A stretch of DNA of 12,982 nucleotides from an uncultured Azospirillum sp. (lineage in GTDB: Bacteria > Pseudomonadota > Alphaproteobacteria > RF32 > CAG-239): assembly GCA_946184595.1 (NCBI GenBank), contig CAMHFM010000004.1:1-12982 (forward strand). Reading direction: 5' to 3'. The position numbers and the translations under genes were made by a program. The notes under the pieces are model-generated. The model saw nothing but the letters and a program-made list of their open reading frames with translations, was not told the DNA's origin and ran no database searches. Shown here piece after piece: positions 1 to 7,116 of the stretch (position 1 is the stretch's first letter; the number at the start of each line of letters is the position of its first letter).

Positions 1-407
1 ATCAACCTGGTGTTAAACAGCAGCCTGAAACAACTAATGGGTGGTCTTTGAACTTCAGTCAAAATATCGGTGAAAAATTTAATATTTTTGCCCGAATCAA
101 TGGCGTCTCTGGGCATACTGCCGATATTAATCAGTCTTATGTTTTAGGAGCTGTTTATAATAACCCTCTTGATAGGAATCCTTTGGATCAAATCGGTTTG
201 GCTTTTGCTTATAACAAAATAGATGAAGATGCCGTCGGATCTAAACTTACCCATAATAGTGAAAAAATTATAGAAACCTATTGGGCTTGGGGAATTTCGA
301 AATGGATGACAATTACGCCTGATATTCAATTCTATATTGATCCTGCTGAAAATCCAAAATCAGACTATGCGACAGTCTTTACTTTACGCACAACTTTCTT
401 CTTTTAA
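1..407 (+). CDS. OprB-family carbohydrate-selective porin, C-terminal fragment
   Basis: This is the 3' end of a gene that begins before the window; the frame is open from base 3 to the TAA at 405-407, giving about 134 residues. The protein alternates polar and hydrophobic residues as beta-strands do and ends in three phenylalanines, the usual C-terminal signature recognised by the BAM complex. The stretch around TPDIQFYIDPAENP, followed by a strand and a terminal Phe, matches the last strands of OprB-type porins, in which 'TPDxQYxxxP' is highly conserved. Proteins of this family form outer-membrane channels for sugars and other small solutes. A TTG at 48 is an internal codon, not a start. The 107 bases that follow hold no clear terminator, so read-through into the lipoprotein gene at 515 is possible. 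Family call is good; substrate unknown. Confidence 0.8.
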   Translation, partial: QPGVKQQPETTNGWSLNFSQNIGEKFNIFARINGVSGHTADINQSYVLGAVYNNPLDRNPLDQIGLAFAYNKIDEDAVGSKLTHNSEKIIETYWAWGISKWMTITPDIQFYIDPAENPKSDYATVFTLRTTFFF

Positions 408-514
408 CCACTTGTTTTTATATCCACACCCCACAATTTCGCTTTGCATTTTAGTTTCTTTATATGTAAATATAAGACAGTTAATTTTTACTCTTTTTAG
501 TAAGTCAGAATATT

Positions 515-1054
515 ATGAATATAAAGAAATTTGCATGTCTTTTTTGCTTGGCGCTGTTGTGTAGTTCTTGTGCAACAGCCCCTAAACCTGAGTCTGTTGA
601 ACAACCTAAAGCTAATATAGAACAACCGAAACCTTCGGTTAAACATCCTCTCGGTATTATCGGTGCCGTTGAACCTGTTTATGTTTTACCTATGAAAACG
701 GCTTTTCAGGCTCGAATTGATACCGGCGCCAAAATCTCTTCCATTGACGTTGATGAATATTATTTCTTTGAACGTGACGGCGTTAAATGGGTTTCCTTCT
801 CTATAACAAACTGGCAAAGCAAAGAAACTCACACCTTTGAAAACCGCCTCAAAGATATGATGGTTATCCGCCGCATTAAAGAAAATGAAAGACGACCAAT
901 TGTTATTTTAAATGTTAAATTCGGCGGTAAGATTATTAAAGCGGATTTCACTCTTGCTAAGCGTGATAAATTTGAATATCAGGCCCTCATCGGACGTAAT
1001 ATTATAACCGGACGCGCCGTTGTTGATCCTGCGCTTTCTAACACGCTGCGCTAA
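515..1054 (+). CDS. Lipoprotein with retropepsin-like (putative ATP-dependent zinc protease, PF05618-type) domain
   Basis: A 179-residue protein. Residues 1-19 form a hydrophobic signal ending LLCSSC, an imperfect lipobox (Cys rather than Leu at -3) with Cys19 as the probable lipidated residue. A Pro/Lys-rich linker with two EQPK units (about 29-45) follows. Residues 46-179 match the PF05618 family: the DTGA motif at 69-72 is the retropepsin-type active-site signature, and IGRN at 159-162 corresponds to the second conserved strand of that fold. Despite the family's name ('ATP-dependent zinc protease'), no zinc motif is visible and an aspartic-protease-like mechanism is more plausible. It would sit anchored to a membrane on the periplasmic side. 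It lies 26 bases upstream of the 7TM transglutaminase-like gene and the ATP-grasp ligase, its usual partners, so its substrate is probably a peptide bond made by that ligase (inference). No strong Shine-Dalgarno precedes the ATG. Confidence 0.82.
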   Translation: MNIKKFACLFCLALLCSSCATAPKPESVEQPKANIEQPKPSVKHPLGIIGAVEPVYVLPMKTAFQARIDTGAKISSIDVDEYYFFERDGVKWVSFSITNWQSKETHTFENRLKDMMVIRRIKENERRPIVILNVKFGGKIIKADFTLAKRDKFEYQALIGRNIITGRAVVDPALSNTLR

Positions 1055-1080
1055 ACTTTATTTTAGAAAAGACTTTGACT

Positions 1081-2634
1081 ATGTTTAAAAAACTTTTTTC
1101 TGTCAGAAAGATATTAACCTTAGGGCTTATTATATCTTCTTTATTTGCTGCTTATAATATTTTTTATAAAATTGAGTATTGGGGATTATCTGCCAACCCT
1201 AAGCAAAAAACTGATATTTGGACAATCGAAGCTCATGTTTCCTTTACACCAACGGGTGAGCCTATCAAAATTTCTTTGGCTAAGCCAACATTCAGTCGAG
1301 ACTTTAAAATTTTGGATGAAAACATTGTTGCTAAAAAATATAGTGTTAAAAAGGATACAAAAAATAATCGTATTATCTTAACGGCGAAAAATTTAGAAAA
1401 CGATCAAGATATTTATTATCAATTACTCTTATTTGATAATCAAAAAAATAAAGGAAAAACTTACGCTCCTGTTCCTAAAACGCCAAAGAAACCGCTTTTA
1501 GATGAACAATCCGAGGTTAATATTCAACAACTTATAGCTCTATCTAAACAAATGCCGGGGGATATTCCGCAACAAATTATCCGATTTGTTAATCAGGAAA
1601 CACAAGATGCGGCTGTTATCGCTTTGCTACCGCTGAAAAAATCTCCGCAAGACCTTTTGGATACTATTCAAACGGCTCTTTCTTATCAGGGTATTCCAAA
1701 CCGTCGGGCACGCGGCATCAAGTTAGCTGAAGCAAAAAAATCGTTCACGCCTGATTATATGCTTGAAGCTTATACTGATGGTCAATGGAAATTATATGAT
1801 ATTAATACCGGAAAAAAAGGAAAGCCGGAAAATTTTGTGCTTTATCAACGCGGCGGTATCTCTTTAGTTGATGTTATTGGCGGTGAAGATTCTAAAATTC
1901 AATTTTCTGTTATGAAATCAATTACTTCAACAGCAAAATTAGCCGGTCGTCGAGCTGAAATTAATCATCAAGAAGCTGCTTTCAACATGTCTGTTTTCAA
2001 CCTTCCGGTTATAGAACAAAACACTATAAAGTGGCTGACAATATTCCCTCTGGCAATTCTGGTTATTGTCTTGTTGCGTAATGTCGTCGGTATTCAAACC
2101 ATGGGAACATTTACTCCGATGTTGTTATCGATGGCTTTGGTAAAAACAGGCTTTATTCCTGGACTGATTTGCTTTGCGATTATTATCACCTTAGGTCTTT
2201 TAATTCGTGCTTTAATGAGTAAATTTAACTTGTTGCTGGTTCCGAGAATTTCAGCTGTTGTTATTTTTGTTATTTTAATTATGCAGGCACTGACTATTTT
2301 AGGCTTCCGCTTTAGTATTGATATTGCTTTATCCGCTGTATTTTTCCCGATTATCATTATGGCTTGGATTATTGAGCGTGCTTCAATTACCTGGGAGGAA
2401 GACGGTGCTAAAAACGCTTGCCGAGAAATTTTTAACAGCTTACTCGTTGCGATTATCACATATTTTATCGTCAGCAACGATTATATCCGCCATATTATGT
2501 ATGTCTTTAATGAATTAAATCTGGTCATTTTGTTCATTGTCATGCTCTTAGGGACATATACCGGTTATCGTTTGACTGAATTAAAACGCTTTGCCCCAAT
2601 CTTGAAGGAGACACAAGATGTGGAGCGCCATTAA
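1081..2634 (+). CDS. Inactive transglutaminase-like domain fused to seven transmembrane helices
   Basis: I chose the ATG at 1081 (517 residues) over a TTG two codons earlier. One N-terminal helix (about 12-30) is followed by a periplasmic region to about 310 and then seven hydrophobic segments at roughly 317-335, 340-355, 358-377, 383-407, 411-432, 449-466 and 476-497. Within the soluble part, the run with SYQGIP (201-206) and the stretch ending in YDINTG (239-244) align by eye with the 'GIPAR...HAWxEVY...W...DPT' core of transglutaminases. The catalytic Cys helix has no Cys, and the His position is Tyr/Met (226-227); only Asp240 of the triad remains. This is the recognised 'inactive transglutaminase fused to 7 TM helices' family, assumed to bind rather than cut a peptide. 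Its last 17 bases overlap the ATP-grasp gene, which implies translational coupling and a membrane complex between cytoplasmic ligase and periplasmic protease. Confidence 0.85.
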   Translation: MFKKLFSVRKILTLGLIISSLFAAYNIFYKIEYWGLSANPKQKTDIWTIEAHVSFTPTGEPIKISLAKPTFSRDFKILDENIVAKKYSVKKDTKNNRIILTAKNLENDQDIYYQLLLFDNQKNKGKTYAPVPKTPKKPLLDEQSEVNIQQLIALSKQMPGDIPQQIIRFVNQETQDAAVIALLPLKKSPQDLLDTIQTALSYQGIPNRRARGIKLAEAKKSFTPDYMLEAYTDGQWKLYDINTGKKGKPENFVLYQRGGISLVDVIGGEDSKIQFSVMKSITSTAKLAGRRAEINHQEAAFNMSVFNLPVIEQNTIKWLTIFPLAILVIVLLRNVVGIQTMGTFTPMLLSMALVKTGFIPGLICFAIIITLGLLIRALMSKFNLLLVPRISAVVIFVILIMQALTILGFRFSIDIALSAVFFPIIIMAWIIERASITWEEDGAKNACREIFNSLLVAIITYFIVSNDYIRHIMYVFNELNLVILFIVMLLGTYTGYRLTELKRFAPILKETQDVERH

Positions 2635-3574
2635 GGATTATTGCAGCAGAGCAAAACGTTTGCATGAAGCCGGCATTTTAGGAATGAATCGACGGAATTA
2701 TGCCGTTATTTCTTGGTGCAATCGTCGCCGTTTATATCCCTTGGTTGATGATAAAGTGCAAACCAAAATCTTGGCCAATAAAATTGGAATTACCACCCCG
2801 GGATTAATCGGTGTTATTGAACACCAATATGAAGTTAAAAATTTTCTTCAGGTCGTTCAAAATTATTCCGAGTTTGTTATTAAACCGGCACATGGTAGCG
2901 GTGGTAAAGGGGTGATGATTATTCGCAGCTATACGGAAAATGAATTCACCACGCCTTCAGGACGTAAATTGACGTTTAATGAAGTCTATCAGCATATTTC
3001 CAATATTCTCAGCGGTTTATACAGTTTGGGCGGAAAATATGATGTTGCTATTATTGAAGAGCTTGTTCACTTCAGTAATATTTTTGAAAAATACAGTTAT
3101 CAGGGAATTCCTGATGTCCGTGTTATTGTTTATAAAGGTTATCCGGCAATGGCAATGACACGTTTATCAACGGCAGAATCCGGCGGACGTGCTAATCTGC
3201 ACCAAGGTGCTATCGGTGTCGGTTTAGATATTCAAACAGGTAATTCTTTACGCGCGGTTCAACATAATATTCCCGTTAGAATTCATCCGGATACAAAAGA
3301 AGACTTATTGAGCATTAAAGTTCCGCTTTGGCGCGAACATTTAGAAATTGCAGCAAAAGCTTATGAAATGACCGGATTAGGCTATTTAGGCGCTGATATT
3401 GTTTTAGATAGAGATAAAGGGCCGATGATGCTTGAACTTAATGCTCGTCCGGGACTTGCTATTCAGATTGCTAATGGTCGTGGCTTAGCTGGCGCGATTG
3501 AAAACATTGAAAAAAATTATCCTAAAAATTTATCTTGGAAAGAACGGGTTGACTTTGTCCTTAAGGCTCACTAA
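2618..3574 (+). CDS. ATP-grasp ligase, alpha-L-glutamate ligase-like (RimK-related)
   Basis: A 318-residue cytoplasmic enzyme with no signal or membrane helix. The start is set by a strong GAAGGAG at 2604-2610, inside the preceding gene. The N-terminal block (GILGMNRRNY, 19-28, then a segment with RRLYPLVDDK) is typical of the family annotated 'alpha-L-glutamate ligase-related'. ATP-grasp elements are intact: the glycine-rich phosphate loop with Lys89, Gly93-Ser94-Gly95-Gly96-Lys97-Gly98; a central ARG-type strand (DVRVIVYKGYPAMAM); and the metal-binding LELNARPG at 272-279, with Glu273 and Asn275. By homology it activates a carboxylate as acyl-phosphate and joins it to an amine, like RimK, which adds glutamates to ribosomal protein S6. 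The actual acceptor and donor are not known. Gene order protease-7TM-ligase is recurrent in proteobacteria, which supports a shared modification pathway. Confidence 0.87.
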   Translation: MWSAIKDYCSRAKRLHEAGILGMNRRNYAVISWCNRRRLYPLVDDKVQTKILANKIGITTPGLIGVIEHQYEVKNFLQVVQNYSEFVIKPAHGSGGKGVMIIRSYTENEFTTPSGRKLTFNEVYQHISNILSGLYSLGGKYDVAIIEELVHFSNIFEKYSYQGIPDVRVIVYKGYPAMAMTRLSTAESGGRANLHQGAIGVGLDIQTGNSLRAVQHNIPVRIHPDTKEDLLSIKVPLWREHLEIAAKAYEMTGLGYLGADIVLDRDKGPMMLELNARPGLAIQIANGRGLAGAIENIEKNYPKNLSWKERVDFVLKAH

Positions 3575-3607
3575 ATAAATCTTTAGAGATATTTATGGAG
3601 AAAAATA

Positions 3608-4222
3608 ATGGCTAACGAAACTAAAATGATTAAAAATCATTCTGCAAAGAAGTTATCTAAAAATAATACCAAATCTTTACCTCAATCTGATGTTAAAAAA
3701 TTAGATATGAGTAAAGCCAGAGCAAAAAAAATTAAACATTCTTATAAGGTGAATGATCCGGAAAATACTTTATTGTTAAAACTCAAAGATGGGGATGTCA
3801 TCATTGAGATGTTTCCGGAAGATGCTCCGAATCATGTTGCAAGATTAAAAGAATTGGTTCGTGCAGAATTTTATAACGGCTTAAAATTCCATCGTGTTAT
3901 TGACGGATTTATGGCCCAGACCGGATGCCCTTACGGAACGGGAACCGGTGGTTCTGGTAAAAAATTAAAGGCAGAATTCAATCGCAGACCACATAAAAGA
4001 GGAACTGTTTCCATGGCTCGTTCTATGATGCCGGACTCTGCCGATAGTCAATTTTTTATTTGTTTTGATAATTGCGATTGGCTGAACGGACAATACACGG
4101 TATGGGGTGAAGTTATTTCCGGTATGGAATTTGTTGATAAAATCAAACGTGGCGGTGGCGCTAACGGTATGGTTGATGACCCTGATGAAATCATTAGTAT
4201 GAGTGTGATTGCTGATTTATAA
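3608..4222 (+). CDS. Cyclophilin-type peptidyl-prolyl cis-trans isomerase with lysine-rich N-terminal extension
   Basis: A 204-residue protein. The cyclophilin domain runs from about residue 52 to the end. It holds FHRVIDGFMAQTG (from Phe94; Arg96 is the equivalent of the catalytic arginine), a GTGTGGSG loop, QFFI at 148-151 and the closing WLNGQYTVWGEV block, so it should be active in prolyl isomerisation. The first 50 residues have about 14 lysines, few hydrophobic residues and no signal peptide, so the product is predicted cytoplasmic. A GGAG 8 bases before the ATG at 3608 supports this start. An in-frame ATG at 3707 would remove the extension but has only A-rich sequence upstream. Thirty-three bases separate it from the ATP-grasp gene and no terminator intervenes, so it is probably the last gene of that operon. 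The usual SANSQFF is SADSQFF here, a mild substitution. Confidence 0.9.
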   Translation: MANETKMIKNHSAKKLSKNNTKSLPQSDVKKLDMSKARAKKIKHSYKVNDPENTLLLKLKDGDVIIEMFPEDAPNHVARLKELVRAEFYNGLKFHRVIDGFMAQTGCPYGTGTGGSGKKLKAEFNRRPHKRGTVSMARSMMPDSADSQFFICFDNCDWLNGQYTVWGEVISGMEFVDKIKRGGGANGMVDDPDEIISMSVIADL

Positions 4223-4253
4223 AAAAGAGCTCCAAATTGGAGCTCTTTTTTTT
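4221..4253 (+). terminator. Rho-independent terminator after the cyclophilin gene
   Basis: GAGCTCC (4227-4233) pairs with GGAGCTC (4239-4245); the AAATT between can extend the pairing slightly. An A-run precedes it and eight Ts follow (4246-4253). It begins at the stop codon of the cyclophilin gene and separates this operon from the cysteine-rich pair downstream. Confidence 0.9.
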
Positions 4254-4310
4254 GCTCTAATCACTACCTATTTTAAAATAGAAGAAAATAAACAGCACCT
4301 TAAAAAGTCA

Positions 4311-4339
4311 TTTACAAACAAAATAAAGTATGATAACAT
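4311..4339 (+). promoter_or_regulatory. Candidate promoter for the cysteine-rich gene pair
   Basis: TTTACA (4311-4316) lies 17 bases from TAACAT (4334-4339), a 5/6 and 4/6 match to sigma-70 consensus. TATGAT at 4329-4334 is an alternative -10. It lies between the terminator at 4221 and the start at 4382, where a promoter is expected. AT-rich sequence makes chance matches common. Confidence 0.4.
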
Positions 4340-4381
4340 ACCTATTAGGTTTTGGTTTAGCAGTTATACGAGGGGTGTGTT

Positions 4382-7105
4382 ATGAAAATACCTTATTATT
4401 TTGGGATGTCAATTATGCTTTTATTGGCTAATATTCCTAATTCGTATTCTTCATATTCAGATATACATCTCATAAAACAAATCAAACCTTACACTTTTGC
4501 TAAATCAAAACCTGCATTTTCTTATCCGCAATTTGCGGCAGTCAGTTTTTTAAAATCAGATTCAACGATAGAATTTAAGGGCTCTTTGGACGTTAAAAGC
4601 CAATGCGGTGCATTGGGTTATGTTATTCAAAAATCTAAATGTACCGGTGATATGAAACCGAGTAAATTATGTAGTGATGACCCGAGCATGAAAAATGTTC
4701 AAGGGGCAGATGCATATACAACAGGCTGTTGCGATTCGCGAATATATACCGTTAAAGAAAGCGATGAATGCCCAAACAATGCAGCTAAATTATCGAATGA
4801 TAAATGCTATTATGAATTTAATGGTAAATTCCAAAATATGTATCGTTGTGCGTGCGATCGTGGTCGTTACCAATACAGTACCATTAAAGGTGAGTGGTGC
4901 GGTATGATTAAAGGAACAAATATTATCGACTACACACGTTTTAATGCCAACCTAGCTTGTAAAGCATACGAGCCACGGACACAGCAAGATGAATATTATT
5001 TCATCAGTTGCTGTCCTGCAAGTTACAGTCAATGCGATTCAACTAAACATCAAATGGGACGCGGTAATGAATGTCGCGTTATTGGCGGCGGAACATTATC
5101 TAATCCGACAATTATTTCAAAATTTGAGGAATGCGTTTGTGCAACACACTATGATACGATTTGTACCGATGGTAAATTGATTGACGTTAGTAATTATTGC
5201 ACCTTGGATAACGGAGTCACGAAATTTACGACAGAAACGAATTGCGAGAGTGATTGTACCAAAACGTCAGAGACAAATATTGATGACTATTTATATGGTA
5301 ATGTATGGCACTGTTTATATGAGCCGGAAGGAGCAACCTTAAAACAATCAAACGAAGAATTGAAGGGTGGTTTATGTAATGCTCCGCAAGGTTTTTCAGC
5401 ACTTTTAGGCGTATCCGCAGAAGGTGTTTATGATGAATGCCACTATCAAGGTTACACCAAGAGTGAAGCAGACTGTTATGATGCCGATACCATTATTCAT
5501 TGTCCGACTGATCCAACAAAAGTTTGGTGTATGGAAGGACGATACTGTACAGGCTATGATGTTGGAGCGCAAGCCTGTATGCAAGGAAATATGACAAACC
5601 CCGGAGCAAATATCGAATTATGCAGCAGTTCAACCATTGATAAAGGTATTCGTTGCAAATATAAAGCAGATAGCTGCAATAAAGCATGGTCTGAAGGTGT
5701 GTTCGATAACAGTTCTTTCGTCAACTACGATACCAGCAAAAAAGGTGATGATGAACATTGTTGTAAACGCGGTTATGTGATGAATGAAAATGGTATTTGT
5801 GTTGCAAATAGTTGCACGACCGGAGAAAATGCCGGTAAATATCCGTATGACCAAAACCCAAGTTCAGACCAAGGAACGTTGGAGATTTGTTATCAGGCAG
5901 ATCCAAATGAACCACTCGGTTATAAGGCTTACTTCGGATATTCAAGTTGTAATGATGATCCGGCAAAGGGCGGTATGTGGATTCAAAAAGGACCAAGCGG
6001 TGCTGAGAGTCGCCAATGTATCTGTGCCCGTAACGGGGAAGGCGGTCGTACTTATTATCTGCCGTTTGATTCAGAGCATTATTTCGGTAATAACTTAGAT
6101 TCATCAGATAATTATACACATACCGGATTCAACCAAGGTGTTTATGGCGAAACGCAAAGTTGTACAGATTCTGAAGGTTCTTATTATGGTTATTTATCTT
6201 GTTATATTGGCAAAGCTATGGGAACGAAAGCAGCCAACAAAGGTATGTGCATTCCAGCATCTGGTCCTATAAGTTGTATTAGTTATTGGAGTAATTACGA
6301 TGAAGTAAGACCATTTTTTGATGAAATTATTAAACAAGCTGGTGGGTCTAAGGTATCTGCAGATAACACAAATGGTTCTCATTGCATTATCAAAAAGAAA
6401 CATTGTGAAGATGAGAATGGTAATGCCTTAGGTGATGAAAGCGCTTGTGCTTTAGTAACTGAGGGGTGCATTACCGGAAAAGAGCAGGCTTGCGGTTTAT
6501 GCTATAATGTATCAAATCTGACTAAAGATGAAAATGGTTTATATACAGCTCATGGTCTATATAAATTAAGAACAGCTGTTTGGGATAATACGACCACTTG
6601 TCAACATTTCCAGACCTGTCCGGACGGTTATACACGTACTGGTAGTGGTATGTGTTACAAAAAATGTTATCTGAGCGATATGGCTAAGTGTAATTTTGGT
6701 GATACTTTGGTAGATGATGCCGAAAGAGTGATTGGGGGTGTTTATTATAATAGTCTCATCAAAAAACCTTCCGCTAATCCGAAATATCTGAGAATTTCAT
6801 CCATCGGTAGTAAAAGTTTAAATTGGAATGACGCGAAAGCTTATGCTGCAGGTTATTATCCGGAAGGCTATGAACTTGATCTGAGATTTGGCAAAGGACA
6901 ATGGCATTTATTGGATTCAACGGAAAGTACCGGTCAAGGTGCTGCAGGCGCATATCCTCGAGCTAGTTTAAGTAATGCCTGGACAGTTAAAGAAAAAGCA
7001 GATGATCCTAATGTGGCTTATTTTAATAACTGGACAAGTTCTTGGATTGAATCTGATAAATCTTCGAAAAAGAATGCTACTCCAGTTTTGAAGTTAACTT
7101 ATTAA
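4382..7105 (+). CDS. Large exported cysteine-rich protein with C-terminal Lcl_C/DUF1566-like domain
   Basis: A 907-residue protein with an N-terminal signal (hydrophobic core about 8-17, probable cleavage near 22-25) and a GAGGGG Shine-Dalgarno at 4370-4375. There are about 55 cysteines between residues 75 and 770 and none afterwards. Visible internal structure: an N-terminal CGALGY...C motif from Cys75; three modules that each have adjacent cysteines (116-117, 210-211, 460-461) and later a CxC (156/158, 251/253, 546/548); YPYD at 487-490 followed by FGYSSCN ending at 524; and a similar YGYLSC at 602-607. The Cys-free C-terminus (771-907) contains GKGQWHLL and NWTSSW and ends PVLKLTY, like the C-terminus of the next gene's product. 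This recalls the Lcl_C/DUF1566 domain, though I cannot confirm it. Such a disulfide-rich protein would be periplasmic, secreted or surface-bound. No transmembrane anchor, lipobox or catalytic motif is visible. Function unknown; adhesion or surface structure is only a guess. Confidence 0.75.
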   Translation: MKIPYYFGMSIMLLLANIPNSYSSYSDIHLIKQIKPYTFAKSKPAFSYPQFAAVSFLKSDSTIEFKGSLDVKSQCGALGYVIQKSKCTGDMKPSKLCSDDPSMKNVQGADAYTTGCCDSRIYTVKESDECPNNAAKLSNDKCYYEFNGKFQNMYRCACDRGRYQYSTIKGEWCGMIKGTNIIDYTRFNANLACKAYEPRTQQDEYYFISCCPASYSQCDSTKHQMGRGNECRVIGGGTLSNPTIISKFEECVCATHYDTICTDGKLIDVSNYCTLDNGVTKFTTETNCESDCTKTSETNIDDYLYGNVWHCLYEPEGATLKQSNEELKGGLCNAPQGFSALLGVSAEGVYDECHYQGYTKSEADCYDADTIIHCPTDPTKVWCMEGRYCTGYDVGAQACMQGNMTNPGANIELCSSSTIDKGIRCKYKADSCNKAWSEGVFDNSSFVNYDTSKKGDDEHCCKRGYVMNENGICVANSCTTGENAGKYPYDQNPSSDQGTLEICYQADPNEPLGYKAYFGYSSCNDDPAKGGMWIQKGPSGAESRQCICARNGEGGRTYYLPFDSEHYFGNNLDSSDNYTHTGFNQGVYGETQSCTDSEGSYYGYLSCYIGKAMGTKAANKGMCIPASGPISCISYWSNYDEVRPFFDEIIKQAGGSKVSADNTNGSHCIIKKKHCEDENGNALGDESACALVTEGCITGKEQACGLCYNVSNLTKDENGLYTAHGLYKLRTAVWDNTTTCQHFQTCPDGYTRTGSGMCYKKCYLSDMAKCNFGDTLVDDAERVIGGVYYNSLIKKPSANPKYLRISSIGSKSLNWNDAKAYAAGYYPEGYELDLRFGKGQWHLLDSTESTGQGAAGAYPRASLSNAWTVKEKADDPNVAYFNNWTSSWIESDKSSKKNATPVLKLTY

Positions 7106-7110
7106 GGAGG
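7104..7110 (+). promoter_or_regulatory. Strong Shine-Dalgarno overlapping the upstream stop codon
   Basis: AAGGAGG, fully complementary to the 16S rRNA tail, shares its first two bases with the TAA stop (7103-7105) of the 907-residue gene and sits 6 bases before the ATG at 7117. It decides the start of the second gene and suggests coupled translation. It is stronger than the other sites in the window. Confidence 0.85.
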
Positions 7111-7116
7111 AAAGAT

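Noticed and set aside
1075..1080. TTG start two codons before the 7TM gene's ATG
   Set aside because: The ATG at 1081 gives a normal signal-anchor start and nothing upstream favours TTG.
2094..2477. 127-residue minus-strand open frame inside the 7TM gene
   Set aside because: It is antisense to transmembrane helices, so its Ile/Lys-rich pattern is a by-product; no known family is recognisable.
4268..4281. Perfect 14-base palindrome CTATTTTAAAATAG upstream of the cysteine-rich pair
   Set aside because: It is made almost wholly of A and T, has no loop, and lies upstream of the candidate -35; in AT-rich intergenic DNA it may be chance, and no second copy was seen.
5493..6403. Several open frames on the minus strand inside the 907-residue gene
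   Set aside because: They are frame shadows of the coding strand, with odd composition (many Tyr, His, Ile) and no ribosome-binding sites or recognisable domains.
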